This document shows positions 32,920 to 43,959 of a DNA stretch of 64,000 bases, in pieces. The notes beneath the pieces were generated by a model. It did not search any database, was not told the DNA's origin, and saw only the letters and a program-made list of their open reading frames with translations. The DNA is from Zizania palustris. Lineage: Eukaryota; Streptophyta; Magnoliopsida; Poales; Poaceae. A program made the position numbers and the translations under genes. Numbering within the stretch: the first letter of the stretch is position 1; the number at the start of each line of letters is the position of its first letter. Where the stretch lies: contig JAAALK010000080.1 in the NCBI GenBank assembly GCA_019279435.1, positions 34,006,778 through 34,070,777 on the forward strand, written 5' to 3'.

Positions 32920-34024
32920 ATGAGTAAAGGAGAAGTTACACGTGCCTCATGGATTTTTAACTATGAGAAAGGACTTGTTGATATACTTCATGATCACATG
33001 CATGAGAAGTTCAGGGGCCAAAATGGTTGGACAACCGAGGGATGGAAAAGCATTGTTAGGTCGTTCAATGAAAAATTTCCATTAGCAGGATTTACAAAAA
33101 TGCAGATTCAAGAGAAGGAGAAAGAGCTCAAAGGAAACTATAGGGCAATTCATGATGCAAGGAAGAAAAGTGGTACAGGATGGCATGATTCTTTATGTAT
33201 GATCATTGCTGAACCAGAAATATGGGATAAACTTTGTAAGGTAATACTATTTACTCTTATCACTTCTAGTAGTAAACTTATTATCTTTTCAACTAATTCA
33301 TTTGAATGAAACAGGATATTCCAAAAGTGAAAAAATTTCGCTCAAAACCCTTTCCTCTCTTTGACAGTATGGAAAAATTGTATGAAGGTAATTTCTTGCC
33401 TCTACATTTAATTAGTGATGGTCTTTTCATACTATGTGCATTTAATTAATGATGTTATACAACTCTAGGAAAAACATTCTGATTTTTGTGTTGAATGCTT
33501 AAATAGGTAGCATTGCTACAGGTGAGTTAAATTTTACATCAATAGAGACAATTGATCTTCCACCACCATCACAAAATGAATGTGTCAATCTAGATAATCC
33601 TCCTGAAGTTAGTGAGAACCCATTCTTAACAAATCCTGATGGTCAAAGGGAATCACACAATACTATAAATCTTGATGAATAAGAACATAGAACTTCATCA
33701 TGTTGTGGACATAAAGGAGCTAGTTATGGAAAAAAGAGAAAACAAAGTCAAATTGCTGGAGTTCTACAGGAGTATGTAGATTTTAGAAAGAAGCAAACTA
33801 GTGAATTTAATGATGAATTGGATGGAAAGACAAAACCAAAAGATGATTGTTCTATTAAGAATTGTCTTGCTATTCTTGAGTCAATTGAAGAACTATCAGA
33901 TGATGAAAAAGCACTTGCAACTAATATATTCAAATGTGAGCTGAATCGTGAAATCTTCATCAACTTCAAGAATCCAAATATCCGTCTACTATGGATTAAG
34001 GGTGAAATTGCTTCCAAGGTATGA
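32920..34024 (+). pseudogene. PIF/Harbinger Myb/SANT-like DNA-binding protein with premature stop
   Basis: Exon 1 32920-33240 (MSKGEVTRASWIF, ... HMHEKFRGQNGWTTEGWKSI, W-D-K-L-C-K), exon 2 33315-33387 (PKVKKFRSKPFPLFDSM), exon 3 from 33507 to 34024. All junctions are GT/AG and keep frame. The tryptophan-containing N-terminal half is a Myb_DNA-bind_3-like fold; the C-terminal half is Glu/Asp-rich with IEELSDDEKALATNIF. A TAA at 33680-33682 interrupts exon 3, after which the frame stays open for another 110 codons. Family members bind element ends and help import the transposase into the nucleus. Confidence 0.78.
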
Positions 34025-35162
34025 ATCTTTGTTCTAAAATATTTACTCTTTGAGATTTCTTGTTTTATTTAAGTTTTGAGATTATTCAAAAGAGTTGTCT
34101 TCTAGTTACATCATAAAGCAACTCATGTTATATGCAGCTAATGAGTATGCATGCTTTAAGCTCTAATTTACTTGCTTTGTTGATGCTGAACACCTGCAAG
34201 TTTTAGGTCTGCAGCCCTAGTGTTATACTGCCATTAAATAAAAATTCAATAGACTGTATTTTCCTTTTATGAAGCCGGAGCATTCAGATGGCCCTGGCAA
34301 TTCTTTTGTTTGGTGTAGGTGTTGCAACAGTGACAAACCTGCAATTGAATAGACTGGGATCAATGTTGTCTCTGTTTGCTGTTGTCACCACATGTATTTC
34401 ACAAATTGTAGAATGAGCGGAGTATGCTTGGTTGCATAATGACTTAACTTCTATGATATCTGGATTAACAACATGTTGGTGGAATTAAATGCCAAACAGA
34501 AGTCCATATTCAAAATTTTGAATTTAAGTAGGAAATTTATATTAGGAAACGGTGGGTTTATCTTGTATGTATGACCCTTTTCTGTATCTTGTGCAGAGGC
34601 GATAAAGCATTCTGCAGCAGTGATGAGTGTCGATACCAGAAGAGGGTTTTCGACGAAGCAGTGGACAATTTGCGCTAGTTGAGATGAGATTTGTTTTTCA
34701 ATTTTGTTATTTCTTTATCTTTTGTCTACGGAGGAGACACATGATCCCCTAAACAACTGAGATGGGATTTGTTTTTCAATTTTGCTATTTCTTTTCGTTT
34801 CCTAGACTTCATAAGATTGGATGTTGTTTTTGGCCACAAGAATCAGGAATGGTTTAGTCTTTTGCAGATTAAAGACATTTGCCCACTTTTGTTCAATGTT
34901 TTGATGATTGGCTACTTAGGGCATCTTGTTCTATATGATGTGTTCTATGATCTCGTTATGATGATAATTGTATTTGCTCTAGTTGAGATAGAGTGAGTGA
35001 TTTGTGAGCTTTGTTCTCTTCGGTTCCCAAATAGTGGTTGGGAATATTTTCCCAAAGGGAAATTTCTTTCTAGGGAGTTGGAGGGGGAGAAATATGTCAC
35101 TCAAAATCTCCTTTGGGTTATTATTCCCTGGAGTTTTACTCCCCCTCTTCCCAAACAAGGCC
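34025..35162 (+). other. 3' non-coding region of PIF/Harbinger element
   Basis: AT-rich, no supported ORF. It ends in the terminal inverted repeat. Two similar 40-bp stretches (around TGAGATGAGATTTGTTTTTCAATTTT at 34680 and 34760, shortened here to TTTGTTTTTCAATTTTG) suggest a small internal duplication. Confidence 0.6.
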
Positions 35163-35269
35163 TTAGTTGTTTCTTTTTCCCCGGGTCTTCTTTTTAATAT
35201 TTCCTTGTTGCGCCGAGAGCACTCGAAGACTGGCGCGAAGCAAAAGCCAAGGTCCTCCGAGCTGAATAT

Positions 35270-35836
35270 TTTTATGGGCTCAATGTTTTTATCAGCTGAA
35301 ATGTTTTTACCGGCCGAATTTCTAGTCCAACTTTTTTGTGGCCTCGTGAACCGAATTTTTCGTGGGCTGATTTTTTTGTGTGCTGAATGTTTTTCTGGGA
35401 AATATTTTCATGGCTTAATTTTATTTTGGGCTGAATGTTTTTGTGGGTCGATTTTATCTAGCCTGAATTTTCGTGAATCGAATTTTTCATGGCATGATTT
35501 TTTTGTGGGCAGAATTTTTTGTGGGGCCATTATTTGTGGACTGAATGTTTCTAGGCCGATATTTTCGTGGGGTCCTGGCCAAAGTTTTATGGGATAAATG
35601 TTTTTTTGGGCTAAAATTTTTGTTGGCCAAATTTTTCATGGAGTAAATATTTTTGTGGACAGATTTTTTTGTGGGGCAATTATTTGATGGGCCGAATATT
35701 TTGTGTGCTGAATATTTTCTGCATCGGTATTTTCTGGGCCGCGCTTTTCTTAGGCTAATTTTTTCGTGGGCTGAATTGTTTTTGGCCGACTTTTTTCGTC
35801 GGCCGAATTTTTTGGCGACCAATTTTTTATGAGCTG
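35270..35836 (+). repeat. Degenerate tandem array, GGGCTGAATGTTTTT units
   Basis: About 20 imperfect units of 25-30 bp alternating TTTTTTGTGGGC with GAATGTTTTTCTGGGCCGA-like blocks. The same repeat resumes after the LINE at 37562-37690, so the LINE landed inside it. The ORFs in either direction (Phe-rich or Lys-rich) only reflect the repeat. Confidence 0.75.
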
Positions 35837-35852
35837 AATGTTTTTCTAGACC

Positions 35853-37545
35853 TCGACTTGGAAATGTGGTTACCTTTCCTATGGGGGTAGGATGATCTTA
35901 ATTAACTCATGCTTGAGTAGTATTCCCTTGTATACTATGGGTGTCTTCAAGTTACCTGAGGCTATCCATAAACAGCTTGACAAAGTTAGAAGTAGGTTCT
36001 TTTGGGAGGGCTTAAGTCAGAGGAAAAAATATCACATGGTTGACTGGAAGACCCTGTGTATGCCAAAAAATCTTGGAGGGCTAGGTTTTTTGGATACAAG
36101 AGTGATGAATGCTTCTCTTCTGGAAAAATGGTTCTTCCGGCTACTTAGAGGGGATGAGGGCCCCTGTTATGATCTGTTGAGAGTTAAATATGATATTTAG
36201 GGTAGCCTTTTCTCTCATAGACCATCTAGATGCTCGTACTTCTGGAGTGGGGTGTTGCAATTTAGACCTTGGTATCAAAAACACTGTGTTTTCACTGTTG
36301 GGAGTGGGGAAACACACACTCTTCTGGGAGGACTCTTGGCTTTCGGATATCCCTCTTAAAATTCGGTACTTTCAACTTTACGACATCTGTTTGCAACCTC
36401 GTGTCTTGGTTGCTGAGGTATATAACAACAATTGGGTGATTCAGTTCAGACGGTCACTTTCGCGGGAGGAGTTTATGATGTGGACTGAGTTGAGATCGCT
36501 TTGTGACAACGTGACTCCCAGCGATGATCCAGATCGTATTAGTTGGTACCTAGATAAACGGGGTTATACTGCTAAATCGTTATATGAGTGGGTGTCCTTT
36601 GGGGGGGTCCCAAGTGCGATTACAAAATATGTCTGGAAATGTGCTGCCCCCCTGAAGGTGAAATGCTTTCTGTGGCTTACTTTGAAGGGAAGAATTCAGG
36701 TGGGAGAACAGTTGAGGAAGAAGAACTGGGCTGGCGATCCGAATTGTAAATTTTGCAATCAGTTAGAATCGGTTGACCATCTTATGTTTCATTGTGCGTT
36801 GTCTAAATTCTGTTGGTGTGTAGTTAAGGAGTCTTTGGGTTGGGCAAATTGTCTGAATTCTATCATTGATGTTTTTGGGTGTCTTGGTTGTAATATTTCA
36901 GTTAAAAAGAAGCTTCTTTTGCTTAGTGTTCTTGCTGCTGGATGTTGGGCCATTTGGATCATGCGGAATAATTATGTGTTTAACAACATCGTTCCTTCTA
37001 ATGTTCTAACCTTGCCATATTGCTTGACTTCATACATTTTGCAGTGGACGAAGGTGGCTCCGACTCGCTTGACGAGGGAGTTAACGAATATATCCGAATT
37101 GCTCCTTGTTCAATTGCGCACTCTCGCAAGGGATGTAGGGGTGAGAAACGCTCCAAACTGATGAAGTGACGCTGGGCCTCAAGCTGGGTTACAGTCCGCG
37201 CGAGCTCTACAGTGTCTGCTATTCTCTTTTGGATGAGTTTTTGTTGTTTTGGGCTTGATCGTTTTTCCCCTGTGCTCCGATGGGCGTTTTAAGACTTTAT
37301 GTGCTAATCCGGGCTGTTTCTCTCTGTGTCGGCAGACCTTGCCTATTAGTTGTCTGTCTGGTCTCTTTAGTTACTATCCCTAAGCTCAAGGCTGGTGTAC
37401 TAAGACCTACTTAGTTGTTTCACTTTTTGGGTTGTTCGGTGGTGTGTTTCGAATTGTAAGCTGGTACTCCCAGTAACTCTGTTCTGGTTTGGTTTCGCTT
37501 TCAATATAAAGCGGGGCGTGTTGGTTCGCGCCTGTTCTTCAAAAA
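35853..37545 (+). mobile_element. 5'-truncated L1-type LINE (arm B copy)
   Basis: A 1693-bp tail of a non-LTR retrotransposon ending in AAAAA, flanked by a perfect 16-bp target duplication AATGTTTTTCTAGACC at 35837-35852 and 37546-37561. Retains the end of the reverse transcriptase region, the zf-RVT domain and a 3' UTR. 5' truncation is normal for target-primed reverse transcription. The empty hAT site at 37134-37141 lies at the end of its coding region. Confidence 0.92.
35892..37161 (+). pseudogene. LINE ORF2 C-terminus (RT thumb and zf-RVT), frameshifted
   Basis: The first frame (35892-36200) reads SSIPLYTMGVFKLPEAIHKQLDK, FFWEG and LGGLGFLDTRVMN, the conserved region after the RT core. 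It stops after LLRVKYDI, and the protein continues in another frame (36190-37161) with ARTSGVG, LFWEDSWL, the zf-RVT signature (PLKVKCFLWLTLKGRI, CKFCNQLESVDHLMFHC) and a final hydrophobic WAIWIMRNNYVFNN stretch. One frameshift separates them; the N-terminal endonuclease and catalytic RT motifs were lost to truncation. Confidence 0.85.
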
Positions 37546-37910
37546 AATGTTTTTCTAGACCGAAATTTTGGTAGGCTCTATGCTGAATGTTTTTTATCTG
37601 ATTTTTTGTGGGCCATTTATTTGTTGGCTGAATGTTTTCTGGGCCAAATTTGTTAGAATTTTTTGTGGGCTGAATTAATTTCAATAAATCCATCAAGAAA
37701 TATATCTTAATATTATATTTTTATATTTTAGATGTTAATATAATTTTATTTAAATTTAATTAATCTTGAAGTTTAACTATAATATGAAACAAAGCAATTT
37801 ACATTTACTAGAGCAGCATTTACAGAGGTAAAAATTTCTTTTCCTTCCGTGCATGACGAAAAGATATGACATTGCATGAATAACAGCAAGAGGACGGACT
37901 TAACATTCGC

Positions 37911-38351
37911 GTGCATCATACGCCGGGCTTCTTGCCGATCTCACTGAGGCCGCACCCGACGGAGCCGGGGAGCCCGCCGCCGCCGCGGTGGAGCCTGCAC
38001 CGGAACGAGCCGGCGTGCGTCGTCGGCGAGCAGAGGCATGACGCCGCCGTCCGGCGACTCCCCAGCATCCGCTTCGACTGCGCGTGCGCCGCCGCGGCCT
38101 TGGTCGGCGTGGTCACCATCACCGCCGGCGCCTCCGGCAAGTTGGTGAAGCAGGTCTTCCCCGACGCGGCGGCGTGGACGTGGAGGGACTTCTTCTCCGG
38201 CGCCGTGATTTTCTTCATCATCATCGCCGGCCTCTTGAGCTGCTCCTCCATGCCGCACGAAAAAACGACGATCTTGGACGACGACCTCGAATCGGTACTC
38301 TACCTGATCATCCGATCGATCGATCACAAGGCCATTTTCACGAAATGTTGA
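37911..38351 (+). CDS. Orphan ORF with two predicted membrane segments (arm B copy)
   Basis: 146-codon counterpart of 3508-3948. Pro-rich N-terminus, then a Cys/Ala-rich segment CACAAAALVGVVTITAG, a WTWRDFFSGAVIFFIIIAG hydrophobic segment and a polar tail (ILDDDLESVLYLIIRSIDH). It starts at GTG with an in-frame TAA upstream and no ATG, so it is an exon or relic rather than a complete ORF. GC content is high against AT-rich surroundings, which suggests a captured or degraded host coding exon. Family unknown. Confidence 0.4.
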   Translation: MHHTPGFLPISLRPHPTEPGSPPPPRWSLHRNEPACVVGEQRHDAAVRRLPSIRFDCACAAAALVGVVTITAGASGKLVKQVFPDAAAWTWRDFFSGAVIFFIIIAGLLSCSSMPHEKTTILDDDLESVLYLIIRSIDHKAIFTKC

Positions 38352-39148
38352 TCAAACCAAGAACCGGTGAAAAGAAAAAAACAAGAAAAGACGTTTTTTT
38401 TCTGCGAATCAGTAAAAAAGTTTTGCCTTTTTCATTTCTGCAGAGATTAATAACAGAAATAAAGGCAAAGAACGGAGCACAACTACACAAGAGATTAATC
38501 GATTACCTGTATTGAAAACAAACTCTAGTAGTTAGCTATGGATAGATCCTTATAATCTCAACCTAAACAGAGAATTAAGTAGCCACAAAGTGCTGAAAAA
38601 AGAGTGTTTTATTAATGCATAACTACTCTATTTAAGGCTACATAACAGCTACACCAGCTATTTTTATCAGGTCGTCCTAATTAATTGGTCCTACCTGTGC
38701 ATCAGATATATCCAGCATGCATGCCTGTTCAGCAAGCAATTGAACAGGGGTGACTATTTTTGGAGGGACTACAATGTCCGCCACGTAGTCGGGCCATGCA
38801 AATCTAGCTTAGCTAAGGACATGTTTGGGAGATCAAGATTTTGAAAGCAATTATTGACTGTTTAGATGTTAAAATTTTGAAAAACAAACGGTGAGTATCT
38901 AGCCAATAAGAATATAAATAATCTTGCGTTTTTCAACTTTTATATATTAATCTTATTTTTAGATTTTGTAACTATTAAGTTTTACAATCTGTTAGAAAAT
39001 CTGAATTATTTAGAGGAGATCAAGATTTTAGGAATAGCTGTAGTTACTTCTTCTAACCGGCCTTAATAGTTCAACAAGGAGATTTGTGTGTCATCTATAT
39101 CCAGATATATTGTGGATAATTGTTATCCAAGTTGGATTTTCTAAGGTT
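38352..39148. other. AT-rich arm spacer (arm B)
   Basis: No gene supported. Mirrors arm A 2732-3507 including the possible Tourist-like MITE (about 38818-39066). Confidence 0.55.
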
Positions 39149-39368
39149 GTGTTTGGTTTGGTGTACGACGAGAAATGGAACGGGATGGTTCGGAACCATC
39201 TCGTTCATCAAAAAAATCAGTACCACATGATTCAGCATCTACAAGTAATATTCAATTTCTGAGAACAATTCAGTTCCACTTGATTCCACCCCGTCCCTCG
39301 AACCAAACAATAGTATCACCCCATATCCAGAAACCATTCTGTTCCTCCTCGTACATAGAACCAAACAC
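39149..39368. mobile_element. MITE-like element (arm B copy)
   Basis: Counterpart of 2513-2731; ends GTGTTTGGTTTGGTGTACGA and, on the other strand, GTGTTTGGTTCTATGTACGA. Non-coding, able to fold on itself. Several substitutions separate it from the arm-A copy, more than in the neighbouring spacer. Confidence 0.55.
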
Positions 39369-39503
39369 TACCTAGGTTAATGGATTAACCTAAAATGGAG
39401 AGCCTAGGACAAGACTAAAGCGTTGGACGTCTATTGCCAGCCAAAAAATCGAACCCTCTCCACAACCGTCCGATCTCCCGCAGCTAAATCCTGACCATCT
39501 GAT

Positions 39504-39991
39504 CAGTGGCGGAGCTAGAACAAAACTAAGGGGGGTGCACCGCTTTATCATACGAGTATCGGTGTATAAAATTTTCAAGCAAAATAGTATTAAATAAAAA
39601 CATTTCTAGATAGTTTTTTACCCATAATTCATATTTAGAATAATACTATAACAAGTTGACATGTCCGCACTAGCGCACTGCAGGAAGCAAGCAAAGTAGC
39701 ACTTTTGCAGCACTATAGTCTACAGCACTACAACAGTACAGTACAACACGCAGCTATAGCCCGCAGCCAAGCAAGACTGCAGGAGCAGCAGGGCAACAGG
39801 CGAGCTGCGAGCAGCCGAACAGACGGAGCAGTGAACGCTTCATTTTCCACAGCAGATATCTGTTGGGCTAGGGGTACACCATTTTTGGCCCAAAGAGGTG
39901 CACAAGAGGTAAAAAATACTAATAATAACTAAACATTTTATTGGACCCAGGTTCCTGGGAACCCCCTAAGGCCCATTGGGCTCCGCCCCTG
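39504..39991. mobile_element. Non-autonomous hAT element, private to arm B
   Basis: 488 bp with termini CAGTGGCGGAGC and, on the other strand, CAGGGGCGGAGC. It is flanked by a perfect 8-bp target duplication CATCTGAT (39496-39503 and 39992-39999). Arm A has the single unoccupied site at 2378-2385. No transposase; the interior includes a CAG/GCA-rich stretch (about 39690-39830) that is not repetitive enough to call a microsatellite. Confidence 0.93.
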
Positions 39992-40404
39992 CATCTGATC
40001 AAACGGTTGCAACCAGCACCACTAAAATATTATGAGTTACTTCGTGAAATATTGCATACAATTATATAAAACATTAATCAGAACTGAATTACAATATTAT
40101 ATGAGAACACATGAAATAATTTGTGTTTCTAACTGAAACATGGGTTACATAAATTTTGGGAAATACTAGTAATATATAAGTAAAACATTGTTTAACAAAT
40201 AAAATAAAACAAATGTTTAATTATTTTAAACAATACGATATACTAGCTAAAACAATATGTCTAATTGTGTGAAATATTATTCGTAACTGATTGAAATATT
40301 ATATGTAAACAGTTAAAACAATTTTTGTTTCTAGTTAAACATGATTTGCATATTTTTAGGAAACATTACTAAGGTGGCTAACACAATGTATAAAAAAGCA
40401 GTCC

Positions 40405-41836
40405 TGTTGATAGCAAAAAATGACATTAAATGGTTAAGATTGTCAAAATATCAATTTTGGTAATTTGGACCAAAAATACACGTCCTATATCGGGCAAAAG
40501 CCCTACAGGGCCAAAGGCCCATTGAGCTTTGGGCTTCGGAAGCCTTCCAGTGGCCTGCTACCTTCGGCCCGAAGGCCTTCGGAGGCCTGCCTCACCGAAG
40601 CTTCGGCCCGAAGGCCTTCGGAGGCCTGCCTCTCCGGCATGAGGAGTAGGCTTCAGCAGGCCTTGCCGAAGGCCCACTTCAGGCTGATTTTCAAAGATAG
40701 AGTTTGAGTATGATTCTGACTAATTTTATCCCTAAAATTTGATTAGGCCGAATCCTACCAGATTAATCTTAGAGATAAGAAGACTGGCCCCTATAAATAT
40801 AGGGGTGAGGCCAGTTCATTAAGCCCCCAACACAAATCAATCACAAAGCCCTAGCTTTGAACCGTATCTTTACTTTTATTTACTTTTCTGCAACCTTTGT
40901 GGGTTTGCCTGGAAGCCCTCCGCCGGCCACGCCGAAACCGTGGTAAGCCTTGTTACTTCACTCGTGAAGTACCCGTTAATCTACGTAACAGATTGCTATC
41001 GCCTTGGTACTTCATCTGTGAAGTACCCGTTAATCTACGTAACAGATTGCTATCGCCTTGGTACTTCATCTGTGAAGTATCCGTTAATCTATGTAACAGA
41101 TTGCTACCTTCGTTTCCCTACTACGACACTTAGCAAATTCGGTCCCTAGGCCGAATTGGCACTTGATCTCTGTTCTGTTGCAGGTTTTAACGCTCGGATC
41201 CCCTTCGCCGGAGGTGTCCGAAGCCAGGAAGCTGGTTTTGGAGGTTGTCAAAACACCCCTCGGCGGAATTCAAGCTTCGACTACCCGTGCCGGACTGTCA
41301 CGCTGTTGTCGGTTTTACCAAGTTCAGCACGCCAGCACGCTCCGCAGTAGGCTTCGTCATGTCAGGCTTTACCACGTCTATACTTTTCTCCGTACGAAGT
41401 CGTGCCAGCACATGCGCTGGAGTGTTTGTATAATGTCAGAGACTTCACGCGAACCTCGCTATTCGAAGGTGATTTCGTGTCGAGATCTGTTCGGAGCCCA
41501 CCTTCGGCCAGATCAATCTGAACGCCGAAGACTACCTTCAGCGAGGCCCTTCGCACCATACGCTGAAGGTACCCTTCGGCGAGACCTTTGCACAGTACAC
41601 TTCGAATCTGTTAGGCTCCGATCAGCTTACTGGTTTGTTTATTTAATATATTTCTTTTCGGCTAATTGGATTATTTGTTTTGATCTGGTTACCTGACGAC
41701 TCCACCCCCTTGCCACTGTTAAGGGTAGTCAGAATGCGACGTCAGTGTTGTGTTACGCTTAGGCTTGTCCCTAAGTATCTGCACACTTTTGGATCGTCGA
41801 ACTGACCCAAGTGCGGGGCACATTTTCATGTCAACA
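40405..41836 (+). repeat. 5' LTR of Tat-type element
   Basis: TGTTGATAGC to TGTCAACA. TATAAATA at 40792-40799 in CCCCTATAAATATAGGGG, itself a palindrome. CCGAAGGCCTTCGG palindromes near 40568-40625. Three direct repeats of about 54 bp (TGAAGTACCCGTTAATCTAC core) at about 40965-41110. Confidence 0.93.
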
Positions 41837-41843
41837 CACTTTT

Positions 41844-41862
41844 TGGTGACTCCGTTGGGGAA
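41844..41862 (+). other. Primer binding site of Tat-type element
   Basis: TGGTGACTCCGTTGGGGAA begins 8 bases after the LTR. It starts with TGG as needed to pair with a tRNA CCA end; I do not assign the tRNA species. Confidence 0.7.
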
Positions 41863-41930
41863 GGCTACGCCAACATGATAGGTACATCTACATCGCCGCA
41901 AGCACATCTTCAACGACTACTACGTCTACG

Positions 41931-43625
41931 ATGCCGATGAATCCCATGGGAGGCACAGATATCGACAACTGCAACATCATGACGCCTACCCTTGAAGATA
42001 TTCCCGTAGAAGACCGAGCAGAGATTGAGGCAAAGATGAAGGCACTCCAAGACCTCATGCTTCGGAGCTACGTCAAGACACGCGCAGGCTTCATCAAGCG
42101 CGACGTCAACGTCCCTGACCTCGCTCGGACCCAGGTAACACCAGTATTGCCTCGTTTATCTTCTTTAGAGATTGAGCAAAAAATAGCCGCATCGGTAGAC
42201 CAAGCTGTTAGCGCTTTGCTAGCCAACCGTCTAGATTCGGCAATTAGCTCTCAGGTGGCGACGACACTTAGAAGATTCGGCTTTAACGAAGCCGTACCTC
42301 CAGCTCCGATTGCTAGCGTACCCCCGATAAATCACATTTACAGCATAACTGACGGTAGTACCAGTAAAGCCATTACATCTTCGGCCTCAATATCTATGGC
42401 CGAGACCAGTCACCATGTTCACGGCCAAACTAGCACTGCCTACCATGCGCCACCTCTACCCATGCCTACGCCAGTTTTTCCCAAGCTACCCGCGCCACAT
42501 GCACAAGCACATTGGCCTGAAAACGTCATACATCTCGAGCTAGCGCGTGAGGAGGAACTCCGCGGCTGACACGCCGACATACCACTGCGTGTCGTGCCCC
42601 CGCATGAGAGACGTGCGCAGGTAATAGGCCAGGATGACATTGAGGAGAGGATCCACGCACTATTTAGGGAGTGCACCGGCTTCGAACCTAGGGGTCGAGC
42701 TAGGGTTTATCGGAAGTCGTACCCCGACCATTTCGACACGATACCTTACCCTCGCGGATATAGAGTCCCTGAATTCACCAAGTTCAACGGTGAGGGTAAT
42801 AAAACCACATTAGAGCATGTAAGTTAGTTTTTAGCACGGTGTGGAGAAGCTAGTGGGTCAGATGCTTTAAAACTTAGGTTGTTTTCCCTCTCGCTATTCG
42901 ACACTGCTTTCACTTGGTTTTCGGTGCTCCCGCCGAACTCTATCCAAACATGGGCTGAATTAGAACAAAAATTTCACGACTACTTTTATACGGGTGAGAC
43001 AAAACTTAGGCTTTCACACTTGACATCGGTTAGACAAAAATCGAGTGAGAGCGTCTCTGAGTACATCAAGCGCTTTAGAGATACCAGAAACTAGTGTTTT
43101 AGTCTTAATATTTCAGAAAGGGATTTGGTGGATCTAGCTTTCAGTGGGTTGCGCTCTGAAATTAAAGAAAGACTAGACGACCAACACTTCTTAGAAGTCA
43201 GCCAAGTCTTACAGCAGACTCTGGTCCAGGAAGGCCGAGCCAAGGATAAGAAGTTTATTAAGACATTTAACAAGCCTAGGGCTGAAGTCCACGTCATGGA
43301 ACACTCCGACGAAGAAGAATTAGAGGAAGAGGAGGATTCAGCTGACATGTACGCAGCTGAATGGGTTTGGAACGCTAAGAGCAAACCCGTTACTTGCTCT
43401 GAGTTACGACCGTCTGCAACCAAGAATTGGTCTAGCGAAGTCAAATACTCGTTTGATATAACTAAGTGTGATAAAATATTTTATTTCCTTTTGAAGAACC
43501 AGCTTCTCAGGTTACCTAACAGCCAAGTCATCCCATCTGCCGACGAGCTAAAGAAACGCCCCTACTGTAAGTGGCATGATTCACATTCGCATTATACTAA
43601 CGACTGCGATGTTTTTCGTCGATAG
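41931..43625 (+). pseudogene. gag of Tat-type element with premature stops
   Basis: A single frame from ATG 41931 interrupted by TGA (42567), TAG (about 42825) and TAG (about 43092), closing at TAG near 43623. The retrotrans_gag core is visible at 42860-43090 (LRLFSLSLFDTAFTWFSVLP, WAELEQKFHDYFY, SVSEYIKRFRD). The final part has a CKWHDSHSHYTNDC zinc-knuckle-like motif (about 43566-43610) resembling C-x2-H-x4-H-x4-C. It would make the particle protein; this copy is dead. Confidence 0.85.
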
Positions 43626-43959
43626 GTTTAATCGGCTATAGAGGAAGGACGGTTGAAAATAGACCCCAGTCCAAAGATGAAGCTAGACAAAGACCCCTTT
43701 CCCATGAAACACCGTCGACCTCAACGAGAAGAGGGTGCTGATTCGACCGGAGCAGGACGAGTCAACTAAAGGAAAAGCGGTCATTATTGGAGAATCGCGA
43801 ACATGCACACTCATACCAAAGAACCCCGAAGTAGGAGTGTGGAAATGAAATGTTAGCACATCTCCTTCGATTAAGGCTCACAAGAAGTCGGAGGTGACAT
43901 ATCATATGATGTTGAACAAACACTAGAAAAAATCTAAGGAAATAGGCTCCCGCGCAAAA

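Larger units (their letters stand above)
30716..35162 (+). mobile_element. PIF/Harbinger DNA transposon, nearly complete
   Basis: Termini GGCTTTGTTTGGGAGG and, on the other strand, GGCCTTGTTTGGGAAG, flanked on both sides by TTA (30713-30715 and 35163-35165), the superfamily's 3-bp target preference. The interior has both expected genes on the same strand: a DDE transposase (31492-32785) and a Myb/SANT-like protein (32920-34024). Each has at least one disabling change, so this copy is probably not autonomous. Confidence 0.9.
36598..42466 (+). repeat. Inverted duplication, arm B
   Basis: Plus-strand partner of 1-6104. The visible match runs from the point where CACTA 1 cuts arm A (36598) to the base pairing with window position 1 (about 42466). 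It carries a private hAT at 39504-39991, one extra 54-bp LTR unit near 40965-41120 and a short extra GC-rich unit near 40580-40625 relative to arm A. The spacer between arms is about 30.5 kb including the gaps. Confidence 0.9.
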
